From Mycobacteroides immunogenum (GTDB lineage Bacteria > Actinomycetota > Actinomycetes > Mycobacteriales > Mycobacteriaceae), in assembly GCF_001605725.1 (NCBI RefSeq), contig NZ_CP011530.1:744001-808000 (forward strand): a stretch of DNA of 64,000 bases, written 5' to 3'. Below, in pieces: positions 52,417-62,067 of this stretch. Both the position numbers and the translations under genes were made by a program. The notes under the pieces are model-generated. The model was not told the DNA's origin. It saw only the letters and a list, made by a program, of their open reading frames with translations, and did no database searches. Position 1 is the stretch's first letter; every line of letters begins with the position of its first letter.

Positions 52417-54185
52417 CGGACGGCGAGCTTTTCACCGGCTTTCAGGTACCGGCCGGTTTGCAGGTCGTGCCCGTATCCCTCGATGAATTCGCCGAGGCGG
52501 AACACGACCTTGCCGCTGACCGCGGTCGCCACCACGGTCTCATCGTTGCGGTTCACCATGCGCGAGAGGTTATCGAAGAACGGTGCCTGCGCCTCGTTGT
52601 AGGCGTCGACGGCGCCGTCGAGCTTCTCCGGATCCACGATGACGAAATCGGCACGGTCGCCCTCGCGCAGGTAGCCCGCATCCAGGCCGAACCACGTCGC
52701 CAGCTCTCCGGTGAGGCGATGCACCGCTTGCCCCAGGGGCAGAATGGTCTTTCCGGCCTTCTGCGCGTCATTCATGCGCTTGAGGAAGCGCAGCGAGAAG
52801 TTGTAGAACGCCATGTTGCGCAGGTGCGCACCGGCATCGGAGAAGCCCATCTGGAAGTTGGGGTCCTTGGCCATCTCATCGAGCACCTTGGGGCGGTGGT
52901 TTCCGACGGTAGTGGTCCAGCGGACGTTCTTCTCGCCGTTCTCGACCAGGACGTCGAGGAAGGCGTCCAGCGGCTGAATACCGCGTTCGTCACCGATCTG
53001 GCCGAAGGTCTTGCCGACCAGCGAGACGTCGGGGCATTCGACGATGACGGCGTCGTAGAAGTCCTTGTGCCACAGGCCAGGCTTGTGACGTTTGATGGCG
53101 AACTCGCGCCGGAACTTGCGACGGTATCCCTCGTCGGCCATCAACTTGTTGCGCTCCAGCTGCTCGCGGATGTGCAGGGCGGCGGTGCCGGCGCCGAACT
53201 CCTCGAACACCGGCAGGTCGATACCGTCGGAGTACAGCGTGAACGGCAGCGGCATGTGCTGGAACTTCACATTGGATTTGAAGATCCTGTTGCCGATCCG
53301 GGCGGCGGCGCTGAAGAACACATTGGCGCCCTTGATGCTCTTGGAGTCGGCTGCCACCAGCAGGCTCACCGGAACGGCCTTGCGGCGCTTGAAGAAACGG
53401 GTTCCCGTGGACAGGAAGAACAACACCGCGGTGAGCGGGTTGTTGATGTTGGGTGCGCTCTGCAGCACCCGGTCCCGCTTGCGCAGCACGTTGATCAGGC
53501 GCCAGCGCTCATGCCACCACGCGTACGTGGACGGCAGGGCGCGTGAGCGGTAGCGGTCACCGTCCAGTTTGTCGATGGGGGCATCCATGCCGGACATGCC
53601 CAGCAGCCCGGCGTCGAGCGCCTTGTCGAGCATGTCGGCCATGCGGTCGAGTTCCTTGCGGGTGGGGAAGGACCAGTTGTTGGTGGCCCGGCCCAATCCC
53701 ATGACGGAAGCCCGCAGATCTGAATGCCCAAGGAAGGACGTCACATTCGGCCCGAGCGGCAGCGCATCGATCTTCTTGACGTAGCTCTCCGGATCGGTCC
53801 AGTCCTGGAACTCGTTGAGGGCGCCGATCACGTGCTTGCGCGGCACCGCCTCCACCCGGCTGAAGAGGTCGGCGGCATCCTCGGGCTTGGCGTAGACCGT
53901 GGACATGGAGCAGCAGCCCAGCACGATGGTGGTGACGCCGTGCCGCACCGACTCGTCCAGTCCGGGGTTGAGCAGCACCTCGGCGTCGTAGTGGGTGTGG
54001 ATGTCGATGAACCCGGGTAGCACCCACTTGCCGCCGGCGTCGATCACCTCGGGGCAATCGGTCTCGTCGAGCGCGGTGGTGGAGACGGTGGCTACCCGCC
54101 CCTCTTTGATGCCGAGATTGGCCTTACGTGGCTCGGAGTTGGTTCCGTCGAACCAGAGGCCGTCACGAATGATGAGGTCGAACAT
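52413..54185 (-). CDS. Amidohydrolase, N-acyl-D-amino-acid deacylase-like
   Basis: 590 residues, longer than typical bacterial D-aminoacylase (about 480) but normal for the actinobacterial relatives. The metal motif HTHYDAE (IDIHTHYDAEVLL, about 58-70) and the distal SDAGAHL are present, as is the N-terminal composite domain VIDAGGKWVLPGF. It probably hydrolyses acyl-D-amino acids or other cyclic/acyl amides. Its stop overlaps the hydrolase start by four bases, so the two form an operon; divergent from a TetR gene. Confidence 0.86.
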   Translation of the reverse strand: MFDLIIRDGLWFDGTNSEPRKANLGIKEGRVATVSTTALDETDCPEVIDAGGKWVLPGFIDIHTHYDAEVLLNPGLDESVRHGVTTIVLGCCSMSTVYAKPEDAADLFSRVEAVPRKHVIGALNEFQDWTDPESYVKKIDALPLGPNVTSFLGHSDLRASVMGLGRATNNWSFPTRKELDRMADMLDKALDAGLLGMSGMDAPIDKLDGDRYRSRALPSTYAWWHERWRLINVLRKRDRVLQSAPNINNPLTAVLFFLSTGTRFFKRRKAVPVSLLVAADSKSIKGANVFFSAAARIGNRIFKSNVKFQHMPLPFTLYSDGIDLPVFEEFGAGTAALHIREQLERNKLMADEGYRRKFRREFAIKRHKPGLWHKDFYDAVIVECPDVSLVGKTFGQIGDERGIQPLDAFLDVLVENGEKNVRWTTTVGNHRPKVLDEMAKDPNFQMGFSDAGAHLRNMAFYNFSLRFLKRMNDAQKAGKTILPLGQAVHRLTGELATWFGLDAGYLREGDRADFVIVDPEKLDGAVDAYNEAQAPFFDNLSRMVNRNDETVVATAVSGKVVFRLGEFIEGYGHDLQTGRYLKAGEKLAVR

Positions 54186-54283
54186 GGGGGCTGCCCTTCG
54201 TTGGGTGATAGGCCCAGTCTAGAAAAGATGGCAACCGATCACAATCCTTAGTGACATGGTCCAACGTGATCTACGGTGACCTT

Positions 54284-54880
54284 GTGAGTCCCACCCAGGC
54301 CGAGCGCCGTGAATCAACCATCGCGAAGCTGCTCGATTCCGGTATCGACACCATCGCCAAACTGGGATATTCACGCGCGTCGGTGCAGAAGATCGCGCGC
54401 AATGCCGGGCTGTCCTACGGGGCGCTGTTCCGGCACTTCCCGACGGTCGGTGACTTCATGGCCGAGGTGGCGCGCGAGACGTTGCGCCGTCAGCTGGCCA
54501 CGGTGCGGGCCCAGTTCGACCGGGCGGGAGATCGCCTCACCGAATTCGAGGATGTGATGGTGGTGATGCGCTCGCTCAAGGAGGAGCCCATCAATGCCGT
54601 GCTGTACGAGCTCATGGTTGCGGCGCGCACCGACGCTCAGCTGCGGGAGACTCTGCAGGTCGCGGTGGCCGAGTACGGCGCCCAGATGGTCGAGTTGGCG
54701 CGATCCGTCCCGGGCACGGACCGGTTGTCCGAGGCCGAGCTCATCACGCTGGTCTTCATGATCACCGACATGTTCGACGGTGAGGCGCTGGTGAAGACGC
54801 TGCGTCCGTACCCCGAGTTGGTTGCCGGGCGCGACGAGTTACTGGCCAAGTTGTTGCGGGGATACCGCTCGGATGCCTAG
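54284..54880 (+). CDS. TetR-family transcriptional regulator
   Basis: 198 residues from GTG 54284 ([10 protein letters not shown], the likely natural N-terminus); an in-frame GTG at 54251 would add 11. The helix-turn-helix is [20 protein letters not shown] (about 36-55). The C-terminal helices are without recognised ligand signature. Divergent from the amidohydrolase operon with about 98 bases between, and a candidate for its repressor. Confidence 0.86.
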   Translation: MSPTQAERRESTIAKLLDSGIDTIAKLGYSRASVQKIARNAGLSYGALFRHFPTVGDFMAEVARETLRRQLATVRAQFDRAGDRLTEFEDVMVVMRSLKEEPINAVLYELMVAARTDAQLRETLQVAVAEYGAQMVELARSVPGTDRLSEAELITLVFMITDMFDGEALVKTLRPYPELVAGRDELLAKLLRGYRSDA

Positions 54881-54924
54881 CCTGCCCCGTTGCGGGGGCT
54901 GCCCCGACCGATAGGGTCTCGTGC

Positions 54925-56184
54925 ATGCGCGTCCTCATTATTGGATCCGGTGGTCGTGAACACGCGTTGGCGATCGCACTCAAGCGAGACCCACAGGTGG
55001 ACTATCTGGCGATAGCGCCGGGTAACGCGGGCACCGCGGCTGCGGCCGAACAGCATGCCGTCGACATCAGTTCGGGTGCCGAGGTCGCGGCCTTGGCCAC
55101 CAAGCTGAGCGCTGATCTCGTGGTCATCGGCCCCGAGGTGCCATTGGTGCTGGGCGTCGCCGACGCCGTGCGTGCCGCGGGTATCGCCTGCTTCGGCCCC
55201 TCGGCGGCCGCCGCGCGGATCGAGGGTTCCAAGGCGTTCGCCAAAGACGTCATGACGGCTGCCGGTGTGCGCACCGCGCGCAGTGAAATCGTCGACAACC
55301 CAGCGCATCTGGATGCCGCCCTGGATCGGTTCGCCGGCGAGCCGGCCTGGGTGGTCAAGGATGACGGACTGGCCGCGGGCAAGGGCGTGGTGGTCACCGA
55401 TGATCGCGCGGCGGCCCGTGCCCATGCCGCGAGCCTGCTCGACGACGGGCACCCGGTGCTGTTGGAGTCCTTCCTCGACGGGCCCGAGGTGTCCCTGCTG
55501 TGCATCGTGGACGGCGAGACGGTGGTGCCGCTGCTGCCCGCTCAGGACCACAAGCGAGTGGGCGACGGCGATACCGGCCCCAACACCGGTGGTATGGGGG
55601 CCTACACCCCGCTGCCCTGGCTGCCCGCCGAAATGGTCGCCGAGATAGTCGACACCATCGTCAAACCTGTTGCCGCCGAGCTTGTTAAGCGCGACAGCAC
55701 GTTCACTGGAGTCCTGTACGCCGGGTTGGCGATCACCTCGAACGGCCCGTCGGTCGTCGAATTTAACTGCCGTTTCGGCGATCCCGAGACTCAGGCGGTA
55801 CTCGCACTGCTCGAATCGCCGCTGGGTCAGCTGTTGAATGCGGCCGCGACCGGAACCCTTGCTGACTTCGGACCGCTGCGCTGGCAGGACGGTAGCGCCG
55901 TCACCGTGGTGCTTGCCGCCGAGAACTACCCGTTGCGGCCGCGCACCGGCGACGTGATTGCCGGTTCCGAGGCGGACGGTGTGCTCCACGCCGGAACGAC
56001 TCGTCGTGAGGATGGCGCCGTGGTGTCTTCGGGCGGTCGTGTGTTGGCGGTGGTGGGCACCGGCGCCGACCTGCGGGCCGCGCGCGCCGATGCGTACGCG
56101 AAGATTGAGGCAATTCGGTTGCCCGGCAGCCATTTTCGCAGCGATATCGGGCTGGCTGCTGCCGAAGGGCGTATCAGCATCTAG
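54925..56184 (+). CDS. purD: Phosphoribosylamine--glycine ligase
   Basis: 419 residues, full-length GAR synthetase of purine biosynthesis. [20 protein letters not shown]-domain, ATP-grasp with [18 protein letters not shown], the [16 protein letters not shown] signature (about 213-228) and [16 protein letters not shown]. Synteny with Rv0772. Ends four bases into the convergent esterase gene. Acts in the cytoplasm; step 2 of de novo IMP synthesis. Confidence 0.97.
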   Translation: MRVLIIGSGGREHALAIALKRDPQVDYLAIAPGNAGTAAAAEQHAVDISSGAEVAALATKLSADLVVIGPEVPLVLGVADAVRAAGIACFGPSAAAARIEGSKAFAKDVMTAAGVRTARSEIVDNPAHLDAALDRFAGEPAWVVKDDGLAAGKGVVVTDDRAAARAHAASLLDDGHPVLLESFLDGPEVSLLCIVDGETVVPLLPAQDHKRVGDGDTGPNTGGMGAYTPLPWLPAEMVAEIVDTIVKPVAAELVKRDSTFTGVLYAGLAITSNGPSVVEFNCRFGDPETQAVLALLESPLGQLLNAAATGTLADFGPLRWQDGSAVTVVLAAENYPLRPRTGDVIAGSEADGVLHAGTTRREDGAVVSSGGRVLAVVGTGADLRAARADAYAKIEAIRLPGSHFRSDIGLAAAEGRISI

Positions 56185-56987
56185 CCGGCCAGAATGGGCG
56201 CAATCCAGCTCAGCGCGGGAGATACCTGGGTATCCCAGTAATCGCCGTCATGCCCGCCCGGGCCGAAACTGCCGGCGGGCGGCGTTTTACGTTCGGACGC
56301 AAACAGTTTGGCGGCTTCATAGAACCGGTCCTCGGTGCCGCAGGACACCCACAACGGAATGGTGTCGAGCTGCGGAAGATTGAAGACCGAGTAGTCGGAC
56401 CAGTTCTTCGGGCCATCGAAGGCATCCGGGGTGGCCGCATCGTATGTGGTCCACAACGCCGGGCCCACCGCGGCGATGGCGGCCGTTCGCGGCCCGCCGA
56501 GGCGCGCGCCGTTGAGTAGGGCGCCGTAGCCACCGGCCGACCACCCCAGAAAGGCGACGCGCGAGGTATCCATCCCCTCGTCGGCGAGCAGCGGCAGGAA
56601 CTCGTTGATGATCATGGCGCCGGGGTCGTCACCGGACTCGTGCGGATGCCAGTAGCTGTTGCCCCCGTCGATGGCGGCGACCGCGACGGCAGCACCGCCG
56701 GCTCCTCCGACGATGTTCTCGAATCCCCAGCCGATCATGCGGTCGGCCGTCTCGTCGCGGCCGTGCAGCAAGATCACCGGGCGCAGCGGACCGTCGGCTC
56801 CCGGCGGCCGGGCAATCTTGTACCCCGTTTCGACACCGCCGCGGGCCGCCGACACGAATGAGCCGGTGGTGACCTCACCGAATGCCTGTGCCGGGGGTGC
56901 GAGGGTCGGGAGCAGCGCCGCACCGGCTCCGAGCGCGGCGCCGGCCCGCAGCAGCTGACGACGGGACAGGGGTGACACCTCCGCCAT
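56181..56987 (-). CDS. Tat-exported esterase-like alpha/beta hydrolase (Rv0774c-like)
   Basis: 268 residues. Twin-arginine signal [15 protein letters not shown] with cleavage near AQAFG. Alpha/beta hydrolase fold with nucleophile GWSAGGYG, oxyanion region [11 protein letters not shown] and C-terminal His in [10 protein letters not shown]. The overall pattern ([33 protein letters not shown]) matches exported mycobacterial esterases next to purD. A second very similar gene lies just upstream (57031). ATG 56987 is chosen; 57005 is an alternative. Confidence 0.85.
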   Translation of the reverse strand: MAEVSPLSRRQLLRAGAALGAGAALLPTLAPPAQAFGEVTTGSFVSAARGGVETGYKIARPPGADGPLRPVILLHGRDETADRMIGWGFENIVGGAGGAAVAVAAIDGGNSYWHPHESGDDPGAMIINEFLPLLADEGMDTSRVAFLGWSAGGYGALLNGARLGGPRTAAIAAVGPALWTTYDAATPDAFDGPKNWSDYSVFNLPQLDTIPLWVSCGTEDRFYEAAKLFASERKTPPAGSFGPGGHDGDYWDTQVSPALSWIAPILAG

Positions 56988-57030
56988 GATGCCAGCGGAT
57001 GGCAAACCCGTCGAGGCCTAATCGGCCGCG

Positions 57031-57855
57031 CTAGGCGGTGAGCAGCGGCGCCATCCAGGCCATTTCGGCGCCGATCTGCGAACTCCAGAATGCGCCGTCG
57101 TGGCCGCCGGGGCTGAAGCCGCCCGCGGGAGGCGTCGGAAGCTGGGCAATGAACTGCTTGGTGGCGCTGTAGAACGGATCGCTGTCACCACAGTCGATGC
57201 GCAGGGGGATGGAGTTCAGCGCGGCCAGGCCCCACACCGAATTGGCGGCGTAGTCCTCAGCGCCGTCGAAAGCGCCCGGTGCCGTCGCACCCGAGGATGT
57301 CCACAGCGCCGGGCTGACGGCGGTGATGGCCGCGGTGCGGCCGGCGCCGAGGCGCGAACCCAGCAGCATGGCGCCGTATCCGCCCATGGACCAACCGAGG
57401 AATGCCACCCGCGAGGTATCCAGCCCCTGTTGTGCCAGCAGCGGGATGAATTCGTTGAGCACCATGGCGCCGGAATCTTCGCCCGAGGCGCGCTTGTGCC
57501 AGTACCCGCCGCCGCCGTCGACACTGGCGAGGGCGAAAGGTTTGGCGCCCGAGGCCACCGCCTGCGCCAGCATGTTCTCCACGCCGCCTTCCATCACGCC
57601 GGCGGCCGTCTGGCCCTTGCCATGCAGCGCGATGATGGGCCGGATGGGTCCGGTGACCCCCGGTGGCCTGGCGATACGCCATTCGGTGCCGACGCCGCCG
57701 CGCGCCGCGGAGACGAACGAGCCGGCGGTAATGGCACCGTCGGCGCGGGCCGGGAGGGCGCCGGGGCCGGGGAGAGCGGCGAGCGCGGCACCGGCACCAG
57801 TAGCCGCGCCGAGCTTGAGTAATGAGCGTCGGGACAGGTCACGCATGTCGACCAT
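57031..57855 (-). CDS. Tat-exported esterase-like hydrolase (paralogue)
   Basis: 274 residues, paralogue of the gene at 56181. Tat signal DLSRRSLLKLGAATGAG, ARADG cleavage region, nucleophile GWSMGGYG, and GGHDGAFW with the catalytic His. Tandem arrangement, same strand, 43 bases apart. Starts at 57846, 57855 and 57858 are all possible. The pair is probably a lineage duplication of Rv0774c. Extracytoplasmic ester hydrolysis is inferred. Confidence 0.85.
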   Translation of the reverse strand: MVDMRDLSRRSLLKLGAATGAGAALAALPGPGALPARADGAITAGSFVSAARGGVGTEWRIARPPGVTGPIRPIIALHGKGQTAAGVMEGGVENMLAQAVASGAKPFALASVDGGGGYWHKRASGEDSGAMVLNEFIPLLAQQGLDTSRVAFLGWSMGGYGAMLLGSRLGAGRTAAITAVSPALWTSSGATAPGAFDGAEDYAANSVWGLAALNSIPLRIDCGDSDPFYSATKQFIAQLPTPPAGGFSPGGHDGAFWSSQIGAEMAWMAPLLTA

Positions 57856-57900
57856 CATGCCGGTTCTGTTCGGATCCAGACATTCGATAGCGTCGCAGCC

Positions 57901-59061
57901 GTGGCCGGTCTCTCGCAGCGTTCGGACGTTCCGCCGTTCTACGTCATGGATGTGCTCACGGCGGCGGCCGCGCGTCAGCGCACGCACGGCGACATGATCT
58001 CCCTGGCGGCCGGGCAGCCGTCGACGGGTGCGCCCGCGGTGGTACTGGACGCGGTGCGGGAGGCGCTCGGTACCCGTGTGCTGGGCTACACCGAGACGCT
58101 CGGTCTGCCGGAACTGCGCGACGCGATCGCCGGATACCACCATGAGCGTTCCGGAATCGAGGTCACCGCGGACGACGTCGTCGTCACCACCGGTTCCTCG
58201 GGCGGATTCACGCTGCTGTTCCTGGCCGCCTTCGATGCGGGGGACACCGTGGTGATGACCCGGCCTGGGTATCCTGCCTATCGCAATTGTCTTGCCGCGC
58301 TGGGCTGTCGGGTCGCCGAGATCGATTGTGGCCCCGAGACGCGATATCAGCCGACGGTGGCGATGCTGGAGGCCGTTGCGCAGGCGGACGGCAGGGCGCC
58401 TGCCGGCCTGATCGTCGCCAGTCCCGCCAACCCCACCGGCACCATCATCGATGCGACCGAGCTGGAGGCCATCGCGCTGTGGTGCGAGGCAAACGGCACC
58501 CTGTTGATCTCCGACGAGATCTACCACGGACTTTCCTATGGAGATCAAAAGACCTCCAGTGCATGGGAATTCAGCCGAGAATCGGTAGTGATGGGCTCGG
58601 TGTCCAAATACTTCTCGATGACCGGTTGGCGGCTGGGCTGGATGCTGGTGCCGCGTAGATTCTTGCGGGCCGTCGATAGATTGTCCTCCAATTTCACGAT
58701 CTGCCCGCCAGCCGTCTCGCAGTACGGAGCGCTCGCGGCGTTCAGTTCCGAAGCCCGCGCCGAACTCGACGCGCATGTACGCCGGTACGCGATCAACAGG
58801 ACCTTGCTCATCGACGGCCTTGCCGCCACGGGCATCACCAAGATCGCCCCGCCCGACGGCGCGTTCTACGCGTACGCCGATATTGAACACCTGACCGATA
58901 ACGCCCAGCGGTGGTGTGCGGACTTGTTGGCGCGCACGGGGGTAGCGATCGCGCCCGGTATCGACTTCGACACCGTGGCTGGCCACCGGACAATCCGGTT
59001 GAGCTTCGCGGGTAGTTCGGGGGAGATCGCAGAGGCGTTGGAGCGGCTGGGCCGGGGCTGA
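57901..59061 (+). CDS. PLP-dependent class I/II aminotransferase
   Basis: 386 residues. MISLAAGQPSTGAP (substrate-side loop), TTGSSGGFTLLFLAAFD, ASPANPTGT, ISDEIYHGLSYG and PLP-binding Lys in GSVSKYFSMTGWRLGW are all conserved. Belongs to the AspC/AlaT-like group; the specific amino acid is not readable. GTG 57901 starts the frame 45 bases from the divergent esterase start. Confidence 0.9.
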   Translation: MAGLSQRSDVPPFYVMDVLTAAAARQRTHGDMISLAAGQPSTGAPAVVLDAVREALGTRVLGYTETLGLPELRDAIAGYHHERSGIEVTADDVVVTTGSSGGFTLLFLAAFDAGDTVVMTRPGYPAYRNCLAALGCRVAEIDCGPETRYQPTVAMLEAVAQADGRAPAGLIVASPANPTGTIIDATELEAIALWCEANGTLLISDEIYHGLSYGDQKTSSAWEFSRESVVMGSVSKYFSMTGWRLGWMLVPRRFLRAVDRLSSNFTICPPAVSQYGALAAFSSEARAELDAHVRRYAINRTLLIDGLAATGITKIAPPDGAFYAYADIEHLTDNAQRWCADLLARTGVAIAPGIDFDTVAGHRTIRLSFAGSSGEIAEALERLGRG

Positions 59062-59131
59062 CCTCAGCCGCTTGCATGAGATAGCGCAAAACGCCCGTGG
59101 GGATGCGTCGCTGCTGGCAGCATGACATGGC

Positions 59132-59803
59132 GTGACAGTCAGGCAGCAGACGGAGGTGTTCCCGGACGGGAACATCGCGCACCGTCCGCAAGCCACCCCC
59201 AAGGGTGAGCGGCGGCGGCGCGCATTGATCAGTGCTGCCGCTGACCTATTGCGAGACAATGGTATTGATGCGGTGCGACACCGTGCGGTGGCGCAACGTG
59301 CCGGCTTGCCGCTGGCATCCACCACGTACTACTTCTCCTCGCTGGAAGACCTCATCGCCCGGGCCGTCGAGCATGCCGGGACCAACGAGTTGGAACAGAT
59401 CCAGGAACGCCTATCGCTGGTGCAGTACCGGCGCCGTGGCGCTGCCGCCACGGCCGAGGCCGTGGTGGAGCTGTTGTTCGGTACGCCGGGCTTCGGCGGC
59501 GGAGAGCAGCTGGTCTCACGCTACGAGCGTGAGCTCGCGTGCAGTCGTCATCCGGAACTGCGTGAGGTGCAGCAGCGATTGCGGGGGCAGCGCGACGACG
59601 CCGTGGCGCAGGTGGTCCGCCGGTCCGGCCGATCCATAGACAACGACCATGTCGCGGTGCTGATTTCGACAGTGGACGGGGCCATGGTGGGGGCGCTGAC
59701 CGAGGCTGCGCTCAGTCCGACGGCAACCGCCACGGCGATGCTGGTCGACGTCATCGACGTGCTGGCCCCACTGGAAGCAGAGCAGCTGGCCGAGTCGATT
59801 TAG
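59132..59803 (+). CDS. TetR-family regulator (Rv0775-like)
   Basis: 223 residues. Helix-turn-helix AVAQRAGLPLASTTYYFSS (about 53-71) after LISAAADLLRDNGIDAV. The position between the aminotransferase and purB matches Rv0775-Rv0777 order. The C-terminal half is helical, with no recognised ligand site. Ten bases before the purB start. Target unknown; the esterase/aminotransferase neighbours are candidates. Confidence 0.85.
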   Translation: MTVRQQTEVFPDGNIAHRPQATPKGERRRRALISAAADLLRDNGIDAVRHRAVAQRAGLPLASTTYYFSSLEDLIARAVEHAGTNELEQIQERLSLVQYRRRGAAATAEAVVELLFGTPGFGGGEQLVSRYERELACSRHPELREVQQRLRGQRDDAVAQVVRRSGRSIDNDHVAVLISTVDGAMVGALTEAALSPTATATAMLVDVIDVLAPLEAEQLAESI

Positions 59804-59812
59804 ACTCTGATT

Positions 59813-61231
59813 GTGCAAATCCCTAACGTTCTAGCATCCCGGTACGCGAGCGACGCCATGGTGCAGCTGTGGTCGCCGCAATCAAAGGTGGTGCTGGAGC
59901 GCCAGTTGTGGATCGCTGTGCTGCGCGCACAACGCGAGCTGGGCATCGATGTTCCCGACGGTGTCATCGACGACTACGAGCGTGTGATCGAGAACGTCGA
60001 TCTTGACTCGATTTCGGCGCGCGAGCGGGTGACCCGCCACGATGTGAAGGCCCGCATCGAGGAGTTCAATGCGCTCGCCGGACATGAGCACATCCACAAG
60101 GGCATGACGAGCCGCGATCTCACCGAGAACGTGGAACAACTGCAGATCCGCCGCTCACTGGAGTACGTGCACGCGCACGGTGTCGCGGTGGTGGCGAGGC
60201 TTGCGCACCATGCCGTCGAGTACCGCGACGTGGTGATGGCCGGACGCAGCCATAACGTGGCCGCGCAGGCAACCACCCTGGGCAAGCGATTCGCCTCGGC
60301 CGCGGACGAGATGCTGATCGCGCTGGACCGGCTCCAGGAGCTTCTCGACAGATACCCGCTGCGCGGGATCAAAGGCCCGATGGGCACCGGGCAGGACATG
60401 CTGGACCTGTTCGACGGTGATGCCGAGAAGCTGGCCGAGCTGGAGGAGCGTGTTGCGAGCTTCCTTGGGTTCTCTACGACCCTGACGAGCGTCGGCCAGG
60501 TGTACCCGCGCTCACTGGACCATGAGGTGGTGTCGGCGCTGGTCCAGCTCGGCGCCGGCCCGTCGTCACTGGCGCACACCATCCGTCTGATGGCCGGGCA
60601 CGAGTTGGTCACCGAGGGCTTCGCGCCCGGGCAGGTGGGCAGTTCGGCGATGCCGCACAAGATGAACACCCGCAGCTGCGAACGTGTCAACGGCCTGCAG
60701 GTGATCCTGCGCGGGTACGGCTCGATGGCAGCGGAATTGGCTGGCGCGCAATGGAATGAAGGCGACGTGTTCTGTTCGGTGGTGCGCCGTGTCGCGCTGC
60801 CCGACGCCTTCTTCGCCATCGACGGGATGATCGAGACCTTCTTGACGGTGCTCGACGAGTTCGGCGCGTATCCGGCGGTCATCGACCGTGAGCTACGTCG
60901 CTATCTGCCGTTCTTGGCGACCACCAAGGTGTTGATGGCGGCGGTGCGCGCCGGGGTGGGCCGCGAGGAGGCCCACGAGGTCATCAAGGAGCATGCCGTC
61001 GCGACGGCGCTGGCCATGCGCGAAAAGGGTGCCGAGCCAGACCTTTTGGGCTTGCTGGCCGATGACTCGAGGCTGCCCCTGGATCGGGCCGCGCTCGAAG
61101 CGGCGCTTGCCGACAGGGCCTCATTCACCGGCGCCGCCGCCGATCAGGTGGATCGTGTGGTCGCCGAGGTGGAGGCACTGGCGGCCGAGTACCCCGATGC
61201 CGCCGTGTACAGCCCGGGCGCAATTTTGTAG
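59813..61231 (+). CDS. purB: Adenylosuccinate lyase
   Basis: 472 residues from GTG 59813. Signature GSSAMPHKMNTRSCERV (about 280-296), GMTSRDLTENVEQLQIRRSLE, and GIKGPMGTGQDMLDLF. Catalyses two fumarate-releasing steps in purine synthesis. It follows the TetR gene by nine bases, so co-transcription is possible. Downstream lies the hairpin at 61317. Orthologue of Rv0777. Confidence 0.97.
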   Translation: MQIPNVLASRYASDAMVQLWSPQSKVVLERQLWIAVLRAQRELGIDVPDGVIDDYERVIENVDLDSISARERVTRHDVKARIEEFNALAGHEHIHKGMTSRDLTENVEQLQIRRSLEYVHAHGVAVVARLAHHAVEYRDVVMAGRSHNVAAQATTLGKRFASAADEMLIALDRLQELLDRYPLRGIKGPMGTGQDMLDLFDGDAEKLAELEERVASFLGFSTTLTSVGQVYPRSLDHEVVSALVQLGAGPSSLAHTIRLMAGHELVTEGFAPGQVGSSAMPHKMNTRSCERVNGLQVILRGYGSMAAELAGAQWNEGDVFCSVVRRVALPDAFFAIDGMIETFLTVLDEFGAYPAVIDRELRRYLPFLATTKVLMAAVRAGVGREEAHEVIKEHAVATALAMREKGAEPDLLGLLADDSRLPLDRAALEAALADRASFTGAAADQVDRVVAEVEALAAEYPDAAVYSPGAIL

Positions 61232-61316
61232 GCGTTTCTGGTCGGCGGCAACCTACGCGGAAACCTCTGAGGCGCTGCGTGATCCGGTGACCCAGGGACG
61301 GGCGGTCGCTCCCCTT

Positions 61317-61383
61317 CCCGTCGACACGCCGTCTTTTGTTGCGAATCGTGGCGTGTCGCCGCAGAACACGGCGTGTCGACGGG
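61317..61383. terminator. Large hairpin between convergent purB and membrane-protein gene
   Basis: Perfect 16-base arms CCCGTCGACACGCCGT and ACGGCGTGTCGACGGG, with a 35-base loop holding a third copy of the motif (GGCGTGTCGCC). Located in the 164-base gap between stops at 61231 and 61396. No T-run on either side. Nothing else is seen in the gap. Confidence 0.6.
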
Positions 61384-61395
61384 AACGGGGGAGAG

Positions 61396-62022
61396 TTACG
61401 GGGCGCGCCATTGCTTCGGCGCGCTGATGCCCGCCGCCTTCAGTTCGACGGCGGCCAAGCCACGTATCGCGGTGGCGTCTTGGGTGCGCCACGCGGCTAC
61501 CGGGTCTGGGGTGATCACCGCCAACTTCTTCAGAGGTCGGTTCGCGAGCGCTCGCAGGGCCAGCAGCTGCTCACCGGCTGGCGTGGCCGCGAGCTGCACC
61601 GCGATCAACTTGCGGCGAAAGAACCTGATCCGCAGAAAGATCCATGGTCCGGCGAAGGCCAGCACGGGCGGCGCCGCGACGGCGATTGCCAAAACCACAG
61701 CCAACCAGGTCGCGGTGGTGTCCAAATTGTGTCCGGCGCCGGCCAGATTCGCGGCCGCTTCGCTCGCCGCCCGCAGCGGGCCGCCGACCTTGTCACCAAC
61801 CAACGGAATGCGGTGCGCGCTGTCGCCCGCTGAGTTCAGATTGTCTGAGATACCGTCGGCGCCGTCCTTGACCTGGCGGCCAACCTCGGCGATCGCTGCC
61901 ACCGCCGCATGCACAGCGAGTCCGACGAACACCCAGACTGTGGTCCAGATCGCGACCGCCACATCACTGAACAGCTGACCGAGCAACCGTCCCGGCCGGG
62001 TCGAATAGGGCACGTACCGCAT
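61396..62022 (-). CDS. Membrane protein (Rv0779c-like)
   Basis: 208 residues from ATG 62022. Two hydrophobic regions (VAIWTTVWVFVGLAVHAAVAA, about 20-40, and WLAVVLAIAVAAPPVLAFAGP, about 103-123) with a helical extracytoplasmic loop between them and a basic cytoplasmic C-terminal part (RIRFFRRKLIAVQLA). No family motif known to me. M. tuberculosis has a comparable membrane gene (Rv0779c) between purB and purC. Confidence 0.82.
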   Translation of the reverse strand: MRYVPYSTRPGRLLGQLFSDVAVAIWTTVWVFVGLAVHAAVAAIAEVGRQVKDGADGISDNLNSAGDSAHRIPLVGDKVGGPLRAASEAAANLAGAGHNLDTTATWLAVVLAIAVAAPPVLAFAGPWIFLRIRFFRRKLIAVQLAATPAGEQLLALRALANRPLKKLAVITPDPVAAWRTQDATAIRGLAAVELKAAGISAPKQWRAP

Positions 62023-62033
62023 TGGATCTCCCA

Positions 62034-62050
62034 CGATTTCGGTGCATTTT
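62034..62050. repeat. Left 17-base inverted repeat flanking AbiEi/DUF559 gene
   Basis: CGATTTCGGTGCATTTT, identical to the reverse complement of 63007-63023. A shortened 13-base copy in the opposite orientation (TGCACCGAAATCG) lies at 62072-62084 and pairs with this one around a GGGTGC/GCACCC inner stem. Confidence 0.7.
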
Positions 62051-62067
62051 CGGGTGCTCACCGCACC

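Noticed and set aside
57031..59325. Single 764-residue gene covering the second esterase and the region opposite the aminotransferase
   Set aside because: Only the C-terminal 274 residues have a Tat signal and hydrolase motifs; the upstream extension is antisense to a well-supported aminotransferase gene.
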